Below, piece by piece: positions 57,214-64,000 of a stretch of 64,000 nucleotides of DNA. A model generated the notes under the pieces. That model worked only from the letters and a program-made list of their open reading frames with translations. It was not told the DNA's origin and ran no database searches. The DNA is taken from contig NZ_CAJHAJ010000001.1 of NCBI RefSeq assembly GCF_904846345.1, forward strand, positions 434,001 to 498,000. Direction: 5' to 3'. Both the position numbers and the translations under genes were made by a program. This DNA is from Psychrobacter maritimus (GTDB lineage: Bacteria > Pseudomonadota > Gammaproteobacteria > Pseudomonadales > Moraxellaceae). Position 1 is the stretch's first letter. Each line of letters starts with the position of its first letter.

Positions 57214-58164
57214 ATGAGCCAAACTTTTCATCTATGCCTCGCAACCGACACCCTCGCCGCTGATGCCCAGACTCTTGGCGTGACGATAGAAGACTTACAA
57301 AGCATTCAGGTAGAAGTCATCGTAACCTTAGCTCAAACAAATCAGATAGCCCAAACCGCACAGATAACCCGAAGCACTCAGCAGTCAGAGTGGTATTTAC
57401 AGCTTGATTATCGAATAACGCTGCCACTTAAATCGTTAGCGGCGCAATTAGACTGGCCAACATGGCAACCGACGCAGGTAGGATTTGCAGATTATTTATG
57501 GGAGCAAACTTGCCTTGAGTGCTTTTTAGCAGGTGGCTTAATAACAGACAGGTTAATAAATAATAGCGTTTCGATAAATGATGTTAATGAGATTGGTATT
57601 GATGGAGCGGATGCTAATAAAACTAGCGCTTATATTGAAGTTAATGCCAGCCCTGACGGTCGTTATGCGCTTTACGAGTTTACAAGCTATCGTAATCCTG
57701 CGACACTGCCGCCAACGCCGCTTTTACAACCTGATGGGCAAACACGGGCGTTTATTAACTGGACAGCCAATCATTGCCCTCTGAGTAATAGCGCTGGGAG
57801 TAATGACACTGCGAATAATGGCATTGCGAATAATGGTACTGCCAACGCAGAGAAAAACTCCTTATCAGCGCAAATCGAACCTGCTATCGATTCATTAACA
57901 CCTAATACCAGCACAGCTAACTCTTATCTTTATCAACGCAGCTTTGCTGTGCCCTTAAGCCAACTATCCAACGAAAAGGCTTTTATCGACGATACTGCCA
58001 TTGAATACATTCATCCCTGTGTAATTTTAAGCTTTGCTACGACGTTTGGTACAAGGTTTGGTACAACGGCGTTATATTTTGCGCCCACACACGCCTCCCC
58101 GCCCGATTTTCACAATCTGCAATATTGGTCAATATTTGATAAGCAGGCAGCACTGGCTAGATAG
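57214..58164 (+). CDS. DOMON-like domain protein
   Basis: 316 residues without signal peptide or membrane helix. The beta-rich segments WYLQLDYRITLPLK, DYLWEQTCLECFLAG (EQTCLECF is a recognisable DOMON-like/carbohydrate-binding type-9 motif), YIEVNASPDGRYALYEFTSYR and RSFAVPLSQL match DOMON-like proteins. An Asn/Ala/Ser-rich insert at about 190-230 contains short repeats (NNGIANNGTAN). Probably ligand-binding; function unknown. Palindromic repeat copy C lies immediately upstream. Confidence 0.8.
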   Translation: MSQTFHLCLATDTLAADAQTLGVTIEDLQSIQVEVIVTLAQTNQIAQTAQITRSTQQSEWYLQLDYRITLPLKSLAAQLDWPTWQPTQVGFADYLWEQTCLECFLAGGLITDRLINNSVSINDVNEIGIDGADANKTSAYIEVNASPDGRYALYEFTSYRNPATLPPTPLLQPDGQTRAFINWTANHCPLSNSAGSNDTANNGIANNGTANAEKNSLSAQIEPAIDSLTPNTSTANSYLYQRSFAVPLSQLSNEKAFIDDTAIEYIHPCVILSFATTFGTRFGTTALYFAPTHASPPDFHNLQYWSIFDKQAALAR

Positions 58165-58230
58165 CTGCTTAAATTAAGCACCTTCTCCAACTACATAGCT
58201 TCTTTAATCAAATAACCTCTTTATGCCAAG

Positions 58231-58270
58231 CAAAAAAAACCAGTAATGTCATAAAGAGCATTACTGGGTT
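58231..58270 (-). terminator. Terminator of the CHAP-like amidase gene
   Basis: Hairpin CCAGTAATG / CATTACTGG with a 10-nt loop; on the minus strand it is followed by TTTTTTTT. Convergent with the DOMON-like gene. Confidence 0.82.
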
Positions 58271-58309
58271 CGGAGAAAACTTTTGAATTACGTTACATCT
58301 AGCTGCTGC

Positions 58310-59038
58310 TTATTTGTCAGCCATTGCAAGGTAGATACCGCGATCTGATGCGTCATCGACGTATTTTGAATCGCGCCATGTCGTGTAGTTATGATGACCG
58401 CTGTATGGGCTAATGCTGTTTTGACGGAAGTCAGAAACCCAATCATTACCATCAAATATTTGAATATGACCATGTGGGCGTCTTGAGGTGCGATCATAGA
58501 CCACGACGTCGCCTACTTGTGGCTGCGTATTGTTACTGATTTTGGTAAAGCCTGCTTGGGCCAATGTGCCACGAGAGGCATACTGATACGCTGAAGGGTT
58601 AGGCGTAAATTCATAACCCGCTGATTGTAGGGCTTTACGCACATAACGAGCACAGTAACCACTACTGCTAGATAGCGCCACACGTGAAGCATTGGCGGCG
58701 GCAATCGCAGGTGCAGAATAACGATCTGGCACTGAGCTTGCTTGCTGCTGACGCTGCTCATAAGACAAGCGGCTGGTTAGCGAGGCAAGCTGATATTCTT
58801 TTTGCTTAGCATGGGCACTAAGATTGTCAATTGCTTGACTGATTTCATCATTGCTTGAGACATAAGCACCACTTTTAGTGCTATAGATATTGCGACTTGA
58901 ACCGTAGTTCGCAGAAGTAGAGATATTGGTGATGGTATGACTCAAGGTATTATTTGGTTGAAAGGTTGTTTCGACAGCACCACTCGTCTGTGCTATACCC
59001 ATTCCCAATACTGACAAAATTAATAAAGCTTGTTTCAT
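58310..59038 (-). CDS. Secreted CHAP / NlpC-P60-like peptidoglycan amidase
   Basis: 242 residues after choosing ATG 59036-59038, which starts a clear signal peptide MKQALLILSVLGMGIAQTSGA; the frame remains open to 59116. Residues 40-110 are a helical region (LSAHAKQKEYQLASLTSRL). The catalytic domain has Cys in SSSGYCARYVRKALQSAG (about residue 134) and His in RRPHGHIQIFDGNDWVSDF (about 196), as in CHAP/NlpC-P60 cysteine amidases. Likely a cell-wall endopeptidase or amidase. Divergent to dciA. Confidence 0.82.
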   Translation of the reverse strand: MKQALLILSVLGMGIAQTSGAVETTFQPNNTLSHTITNISTSANYGSSRNIYSTKSGAYVSSNDEISQAIDNLSAHAKQKEYQLASLTSRLSYEQRQQQASSVPDRYSAPAIAAANASRVALSSSSGYCARYVRKALQSAGYEFTPNPSAYQYASRGTLAQAGFTKISNNTQPQVGDVVVYDRTSRRPHGHIQIFDGNDWVSDFRQNSISPYSGHHNYTTWRDSKYVDDASDRGIYLAMADK

Positions 59039-59202
59039 AAATTTACTACCTATTGTGAATACAGGATTGCTCGTCATCCGTGACAAAGCATGAATTAATT
59101 TAGGGAAGATGACCATGAAATAAACATGATAAAATCCTTAGTACAAAAGCTCGCTGTTTATGATGAATATCGATTTTGTCACCTATTAGATGAGTGTTCA
59201 CG

Positions 59203-59718
59203 ATGTCAAAAAAACAACCTAACCGACTTGCTAAACTTATCGATCATCAAGCCTTTGCTGGTAGTGCGCTACCTCAAACATTGGCTGATAATATGCGTTT
59301 ATATCTGCAAGCTACGACCGAAGTAAAAGAGCTTTTGGTAGATTGTCTACCTGAGGAAATCCTCGATAACTGCTGGGTCGTGGGCTTAACCTCTGAGCAA
59401 CTTATACTCAGTGTGGGTTCGATGACTGCCGCCAATCATATTCGCTATTTACAGAGCGCTTATTTGCAGGTGTTAACAGAGCAGTCAATTACATTTAAAC
59501 AACTCAAGCAAATCCGCGTCGTAGTAGCCAAAAACTCTACTCATAACGATTATCCTAAATCATCACAAGCCTTGTCGGCACCCTTATCAAAGCCTCGTAA
59601 AGCCCATGAAAATCAGGCTCTTAGCCAAAACACAAAGCGGACTATATCACAGGCTGCAGAGCATGTCACCACTGATGAAAATCTCAAAAAGGCACTTTTG
59701 CGCCTGATTAATCCGTAA
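59203..59718 (+). CDS. dciA: DciA/DUF721 family replication initiation factor
   Basis: 171 residues. DUF721 domain: LADNMRLYLQATTEVKELLVDCLPEEILDNCWVVGL, LSVGSMTAANHIRYLQSAYL, FKQLKQIRVVV. DciA is the helicase operator used to load DnaB in bacteria without DnaC. ATG 59203 (MSKKQPN) is preferred to the upstream GTG 59194. C-terminal about 55 residues are basic and disordered. The usual gammaproteobacterial DUF721-lpxC-ftsZ linkage is kept, though transcribed divergently here with a long hairpin between them. Confidence 0.85.
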   Translation: MSKKQPNRLAKLIDHQAFAGSALPQTLADNMRLYLQATTEVKELLVDCLPEEILDNCWVVGLTSEQLILSVGSMTAANHIRYLQSAYLQVLTEQSITFKQLKQIRVVVAKNSTHNDYPKSSQALSAPLSKPRKAHENQALSQNTKRTISQAAEHVTTDENLKKALLRLINP

Positions 59719-60016
59719 AAATCCCCGCTTTACTTTGTAAACTTATGTAAATTAAACCCGTAATTGACGCTGATAAAGCTGCGTTTTTGTAATTCCGTCA
59801 ACAAAAAAAATCATCTGTCAGTGCCATTCACAATGTGAACCTCACTGACAGATGATTTTATTATTTCTCACATCTTTTATTTTACCTACTCTGAAGCAGG
59901 TTATTGGTAAAATGAGAAAGAAAATATCTATTTAAACGAATATTATTTAGCGCTACTTATAACCATCTTATGTAATATTGCGTAAATGTTTCGATACTTC
60001 GTGTATATTCCTGTAT
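59719..60016. other. Region dciA-lpxC with a long hairpin
   Basis: 298 bases between convergent genes. The long hairpin at 59807-59859 is the main feature. The rest shows nothing recognised. Confidence 0.5.
59807..59859. terminator. Long 17-bp-stem bidirectional terminator
   Basis: Perfect 17-bp stem AAAATCATCTGTCAGTG (59807-59823) / CACTGACAGATGATTTT (59843-59859); the loop itself folds as TTCAC / GTGAA. A-run and T-run flank it. It ends both dciA and lpxC transcripts. Confidence 0.88.
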
Positions 60017-60934
60017 TCATCCTTCAACTGTTAAACCATTTAATGGTAAATATTCGATAGGACAGGTTACATTGTCATCAAAAGTTACAATTTCAAAGTT
60101 ATCAGGATCTGATAATATCTCACGTACCAACATATTATTTAGTGCATGGCCAGACTTATACGCATTAAAACGACCTAAAATCGGATAACCAATCAGATAT
60201 AAATCGCCTAGCGCATCTAAAATTTTATGACGTACAAATTCATCATTAAAGCGTAAGCCTTCTTCGTTAAGGATACTGGCATCATCAATGACAATGGCAT
60301 TGTCCATACTGCCGCCTAATGCCAAGTTATTCTGACGCAAGGTTTCGATATCACGTAAGAAACCAAAAGTACGCGCTGAGCTCAACTGCTCAATGAAGTT
60401 TTGCGTTGAAAACTGCAATTGTGCATGCTGAAAATCTTTATCAATGGCCGGATGATCAAAATCAATCTCAAAATTGAGCTCAAAGCCTTCATAAGGACGT
60501 AACTCTGCCCATTTATCGTCAACTTTAACGCGTACTGGGCGCACAATCTTAATAAAGCGCTTTGCCGCCTCTTGTTCACAAAATCCTGCTTGTAGCAGCA
60601 GTCCCACAAATGGGGCAGCACTACCATCCATAATCGGTATCTCTGACGCCGACACGCGGATTAACAGGTTGTCAACGCCAAGTCCTGCGACCGCACTGAG
60701 CAAATGCTCAACGGTGCCCACACGGGTGCCACCAAATACGAGATTCGATGACATCATGGTATCTTGTACCAAAAAGGCACTGGCAGGAATAGGATTGCTA
60801 CCGACAATATCAGAACGTTCAAATACGATGCCGGTATTGATCGGCTGTGGATGAAACTCTAAGTCAACAGGTTGACCACTATGAAGACCAGTACCTGTAA
60901 CGGCTATCGCTGTTTTTATGGTTCGTTGGTTCAT
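60017..60934 (-). CDS. lpxC: UDP-3-O-acyl-N-acetylglucosamine deacetylase
   Basis: Zinc amidase making the first committed step of lipid A. Starts MNQRTIKTAIAVTGTGLHSGQ (60934); the open frame extends to 60979 but family start and GAGAAG support this ATG. Zinc ligands: His in TVEHLLSAVAGLGVDNLL (E. coli His79) and HKILDALGDLYL (His238, Asp246), and catalytic Glu in SEIPIMDGSAAPF (E. coli Glu78 region). 305 residues. Upstream is the ftsZ terminator (61220). Confidence 0.97.
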   Translation of the reverse strand: MNQRTIKTAIAVTGTGLHSGQPVDLEFHPQPINTGIVFERSDIVGSNPIPASAFLVQDTMMSSNLVFGGTRVGTVEHLLSAVAGLGVDNLLIRVSASEIPIMDGSAAPFVGLLLQAGFCEQEAAKRFIKIVRPVRVKVDDKWAELRPYEGFELNFEIDFDHPAIDKDFQHAQLQFSTQNFIEQLSSARTFGFLRDIETLRQNNLALGGSMDNAIVIDDASILNEEGLRFNDEFVRHKILDALGDLYLIGYPILGRFNAYKSGHALNNMLVREILSDPDNFEIVTFDDNVTCPIEYLPLNGLTVEG

Positions 60935-61300
60935 GGCTGTCTTCTCACATATTTTGTTACAATTGACATAGTGTAGCATTACCCGACCCTATTTCGCTAG
61001 CTCTAAAAAGCGTTAATTTGCTTATGTCTTTGATTGATAACACTTATCGTCATTAATTTAACGATGACTTTTAGCAGACAATAAACTGTCAATCAGCGAT
61101 AAATAACGGTTTATAGCTATTTATAAGCAGCAATTGGATAGAGCGTCATTTTATTTATAAAGGTTGTATAAATAGCTCATCTATAAATAAACAAAGCTTA
61201 AAAACAGACAGGCACAAAAAAGCCAGTATCGAAATACTGGCTTCTTTTATTCATACTATCTACAACAAGCATTCATTTTAATGACTACTTATTCTAAGCA
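60935..61300. other. Intergenic region lpxC-ftsZ
   Basis: 366 AT-rich bases. Holds the terminator of ftsZ (61220-61243) and promoter for lpxC. Repeated TTTATAAA-like words occur. No gene seen. Confidence 0.4.
61220..61243 (-). terminator. Terminator of ftsZ
   Basis: Stem AAGCCAGTAT / ATACTGGCTT with a CGAA loop; A-run on the left gives the T-run on the minus strand. Confidence 0.85.
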
Positions 61301-62497
61301 CTATTTGTTCTGTTGGCGCTTAAGATAATCTTGAATACTGTTGGTTTTAGTTTTAGGCTGCTCTTGAGTCACATTTGCGCGTATCGGGCTTTCTTGATAC
61401 TGAGCTTGCGACTGTTTTTGACTGTTGAGCGCGCTGGTATGCAAGTTTGGATCAACAGGCTGGGTGCTGTTTACCGATGGCACAGGCTGCTCTACCACTT
61501 CAGGCTCTTGACCAGCATTTTCATCTAAAGTCAGACCGGTTGCGATGACTGTTACATGTAAATCATCACCCATTTTTTCATCAATCACTGAACCATAGAA
61601 AATATGCGCATCATCTATATCAGTAATTTCTTCAACGATGACACTGATTTTGCTCATCTCATCCAATGATAAAGATTCAGAAGAGATAACGTTAACAAGC
61701 AAGCCTTTGGCATTCTCTAAACGCAAATCATCAAGCAATGGCGATCTGATGGCTTTCTCGGTCGCTTGACGCGCACGATCATCGCCGCTGGCGCGACCGA
61801 TACCCATCATCGCATGACCTTTAGCTGTCATCGCGGTGCGGATATCGTTAAAGTCAATATTAATCATACCTTCGCTGGCGATGGTTTCTGCAATACCCTG
61901 TACCGCATGCAAGAGGACGTCATCGGCTTTTTTGAAGGCATCTTGCATAGAGATGTTGCCATAGACACTCATAAGTTTGTCGTTTGGAATGGTAATGATA
62001 GAGTCAACGAAATTGGTCAACTGCTCGATACCAGCCTTAGCAGCCTTGATACGTTTGCCACCTTCAAACTTAAATGGTGTGGTCACAACTGCGACCGTCA
62101 ACACTTCCATCTCTTTAGCAATACGCGCAACCACTGGAGCGGCGCCCGTACCTGTACCACCACCCATACCCGCGGTAATAAAGACCATGTCTGAGTGTTC
62201 AAGTAAAGCACGGATGGCTTCTTCTTCGCTTTCTGCGGCTTCACGGCCCACTTCTGGGTTTGCCCCTGCGCCAAGACCACGGTTGGTCTTAGCGCCAAGC
62301 TGCAATTTATGCGGCGCTGTCAGACGATCGAGCGCTTGTTTATCCGTATTGGCACAGACAAACGTTACACCTCTAATCCCTTGTTGTACCATATGCTCAA
62401 CCGCATTACCGCCGCCGCCGCCCACACCGAATACAGTGAAGCTTGCCTGGCCGTTGTTTTGAAGCTGATTATCATCTGGCATGGTGTATTTTGACAT
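61301..62497 (-). CDS. ftsZ: Cell division GTPase FtsZ
   Basis: 398 residues from ATG 62495-62497 (MSKYTMPDDN); the frame is open to 62554 but GGAG and homology favour this start. GTP motifs FTVFGVGGGGGNAVEHMV and GMGGGTGTGAAPVVA, the synergy loop INIDFNDIRTAM, a Pro/Gln-rich linker and the C-terminal peptide IQDYLKRQQNK that binds FtsA/ZipA. Polymerises into the division ring. Follows ftsA with a 234-base gap. Confidence 0.98.
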   Translation of the reverse strand: MSKYTMPDDNQLQNNGQASFTVFGVGGGGGNAVEHMVQQGIRGVTFVCANTDKQALDRLTAPHKLQLGAKTNRGLGAGANPEVGREAAESEEEAIRALLEHSDMVFITAGMGGGTGTGAAPVVARIAKEMEVLTVAVVTTPFKFEGGKRIKAAKAGIEQLTNFVDSIITIPNDKLMSVYGNISMQDAFKKADDVLLHAVQGIAETIASEGMINIDFNDIRTAMTAKGHAMMGIGRASGDDRARQATEKAIRSPLLDDLRLENAKGLLVNVISSESLSLDEMSKISVIVEEITDIDDAHIFYGSVIDEKMGDDLHVTVIATGLTLDENAGQEPEVVEQPVPSVNSTQPVDPNLHTSALNSQKQSQAQYQESPIRANVTQEQPKTKTNSIQDYLKRQQNK

Positions 62498-62730
62498 AAA
62501 AAGGTTTCTCCAGTTGCAGATAGCGTGATGGTCGATACGTGGTAACACACTCATATGGCGCGCTATCGACTTACTATATATAAATGTATTTAAATAAAAC
62601 AGGGCAAAGGCTTAAATAGTTGTGCTTAGCCAATATATGCCATTATTGTACAGGGTGTTGCTTTAAATATGCTTACCTATAATACTGCGGCAGGCTCTTA
62701 ACTGCTTCATCTGAGTAAGTTTACAGTAGA

Positions 62731-64000
62731 TTATAATATCTTTTTGAGTACACTGGCAAAACGTTGCCCTGCACTTTGAAAAACACCCGTGACACGATTC
62801 TTTTGAATCGCTTCCGGCTCACTTTTTTCACTACGGCGAAACTGCTCGCTTTGACTATATAGTAATGTACCAAACGCGGTTTGATAAGCGCGATCATTGA
62901 CCTGCATATTCAGCTGCTTAAACGATTCATCATTATCAAAATGATTATAAGCACTAATAGCAGGATGGGTATTGGTCAATACCACCGGCATTTTCAGCAG
63001 CTTTTTGGCAAAAGGTATCATGCCTTTAATAGCGCTGCCACCGCCTGTGAGTACAATGCCTTTATCAATATAGCCTAGCAAATCCGCATCATGTAATTGG
63101 CGAACCACTTCAGTAAAAATCTGCACATATCGCGCTTCAATAATACGCGCTAAATTATACGTACCAATATTAATTTCATCGCCCGACCCTTGCGGCTTAA
63201 AGAGAAAGAATGAGCTAGGATCAACGCTATTGATATCAACGGTACCATACGTTTTTTTAAGCCTTTCCGCCTCTATCATCGAGATACCAACATCGGCTGA
63301 AATATCCATCGTTACTTCATGGCTGCCGGTAGCGATACAGTGGGTGAAAATCAGCTTATTCTCTTTATAGACGCAAATACTGGTGGTACTCGCACCGATA
63401 TCGACCAAGCAAACCCCTTGCTGACGCTCATCACTCATCAAACTGTATTCGGCACTGGTAACCGCATCAAAAACGATATGGTCAATACCGACGTCACAGC
63501 TTTGTAATAATTTTTGGATATTCTGACGGCTAGACACTGGCATCATCATCATGTGATACATCACAGTGATATTATGCGCGACCATATCAATAGCATCATC
63601 AACCATAAACTCTTGGTTGTCGATATAGATACCTTGCTGGCAGCAATGCATCAAATAATAATCAGGCGACAAGTCTTGCGATTTGGCATTTGACAGCGCT
63701 TGCACCATATCTTTGGCACGGACGACTTCGTCTTCGACTCTGACATCGCCTGCACTATTCTTACTTAATAGCTCAGGCGTCGCCATGGTCAACCAGACAC
63801 TATGTACACGGCAATTGGCGGTATCTTCTGCTTCTTGAATGGCTTGTTTGATAGCGCCCTGCAAACGTTCACGATGCTTTATCTGACCTTGATAAAAGTC
63901 ACTATTCTTAACTTGCCCCACACCCATAATACGAATGTCTTTTGCAGAGACAACACTGCCAATGACGACATATACTGCCGTGGCACTTAGATGGACAACA
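62731..64000 (-). CDS. ftsA: Cell division protein FtsA, 5' part outside the window
   Basis: Actin-like membrane tether of FtsZ. The coding frame continues from ATG 63925 upstream without stop to the window edge (63999), reading VVHLSATAVYVVIGSV before MGVGQVKNSDF, so the real start lies beyond 64000. Phosphate-2 motif VCLVDIGASTTSICVY and adenosine motif KGIVLTGGGSAIKGM are intact, and the C-terminal amphipathic helix GQRFASVLKKIL is present. The visible phosphate-1 strand lacks the usual Asp of DLGTS. ftsQ would lie upstream. Confidence 0.95.
   Translation of the reverse strand, partial: VVHLSATAVYVVIGSVVSAKDIRIMGVGQVKNSDFYQGQIKHRERLQGAIKQAIQEAEDTANCRVHSVWLTMATPELLSKNSAGDVRVEDEVVRAKDMVQALSNAKSQDLSPDYYLMHCCQQGIYIDNQEFMVDDAIDMVAHNITVMYHMMMMPVSSRQNIQKLLQSCDVGIDHIVFDAVTSAEYSLMSDERQQGVCLVDIGASTTSICVYKENKLIFTHCIATGSHEVTMDISADVGISMIEAERLKKTYGTVDINSVDPSSFFLFKPQGSGDEINIGTYNLARIIEARYVQIFTEVVRQLHDADLLGYIDKGIVLTGGGSAIKGMIPFAKKLLKMPVVLTNTHPAISAYNHFDNDESFKQLNMQVNDRAYQTAFGTLLYSQSEQFRRSEKSEPEAIQKNRVTGVFQSAGQRFASVLKKIL

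Noticed and set aside
1..64000. tRNA, rRNA, 4.5S RNA, tmRNA and CRISPR arrays
   Set aside because: Looked for T-loop words, the 4.5S AGGAAGCAG-type loop and regularly spaced repeats; none were found by eye. A tRNAscan/Infernal run would settle it.

Overview
The window looks like chromosomal DNA of a Psychrobacter-like member of the Moraxellaceae. This is inferred from family knowledge: moderately AT-rich sequence, Moraxellaceae-type proteins (a SpoT with a degenerate synthetase domain, RlmE starting TRIENKKLSKSS, a DUF2628 protein, a TIGR03643 protein), and the linkages gmk-rpoZ-spoT, yhbY/rlmE-ftsH-folP and dciA/lpxC-ftsZ-ftsA. Nearly all genes are housekeeping. I saw no prophage, complete insertion sequence, CRISPR array, rRNA or tRNA. 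The genes too short for a 60-codon cutoff come down to one, rpmG.

Layout. 1-12,000: mnmC, a short MITE-like element, a small lipoprotein gene, then a leftward block with DUF4112 gene, ubiA, a small membrane gene, rsmJ, uppP, tsaB and ffh; ypjD runs rightward and purU leftward. 12,150-17,876: one very large gene for a secreted lipoprotein built of about 13 Ig-like repeats. 18,100-18,910: rpmB-rpmG with promoter and structured leader. 19,000-31,000: leftward genes including rpe, fghA, a membrane C13 peptidase, htpG, catalase, a thioesterase and ispH. 31,300-43,060: rightward gmk, rpoZ, spoT, ridA, priA, a zinc-type CDF exporter, two unknown genes and a Kef antiporter. 43,087-48,400: DUF2628 gene, trmB, a 1.08 kb gene-free region with DnaA-box-like and AT-rich sequence, then recA-recX. 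48,432-56,230: DASS transporter, YidB-like gene, cptA/sdhE, folP, ftsH, rlmE. 56,610-64,000: yhbY, a DOMON-like gene, a CHAP-like amidase, dciA, lpxC, ftsZ and the 3' part of ftsA, which runs off the window.

Many genes belong to four processes: RNA and translation (mnmC, rsmJ, tsaB, trmB, rlmE, yhbY, ffh, rpmB, rpmG), cell envelope and division (uppP, lpxC, ftsZ, ftsA, the CHAP amidase), stress and proteolysis (htpG, ftsH, katA, spoT, recA, recX) and isoprenoid/quinone/folate metabolism (ispH, ubiA, folP, purU).

The most interesting non-gene signals are: (i) three dispersed palindromic elements of about 130-150 bp with a conserved core (GCTTGCTGTGC ... CAGAGGCT) but arms that differ between copies while staying self-complementary, plus a degenerate fourth piece; (ii) an oriC-like arrangement upstream of recA; (iii) a perfect inverted repeat at the probable recA start of transcription; (iv) a four-tract G-quadruplex motif just after gmk; (v) a 174-bp MITE-like element with TA ends. 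Among proteins, the SpoT synthetase domain appears dead, the FtsA phosphate-1 motif lacks its Asp, and the giant Ig-like lipoprotein carries an unusual recurring helix motif. Nothing here is demonstrably a new defence or biosynthetic system; the palindromic repeat family and the giant lipoprotein are the best candidates for undescribed biology.
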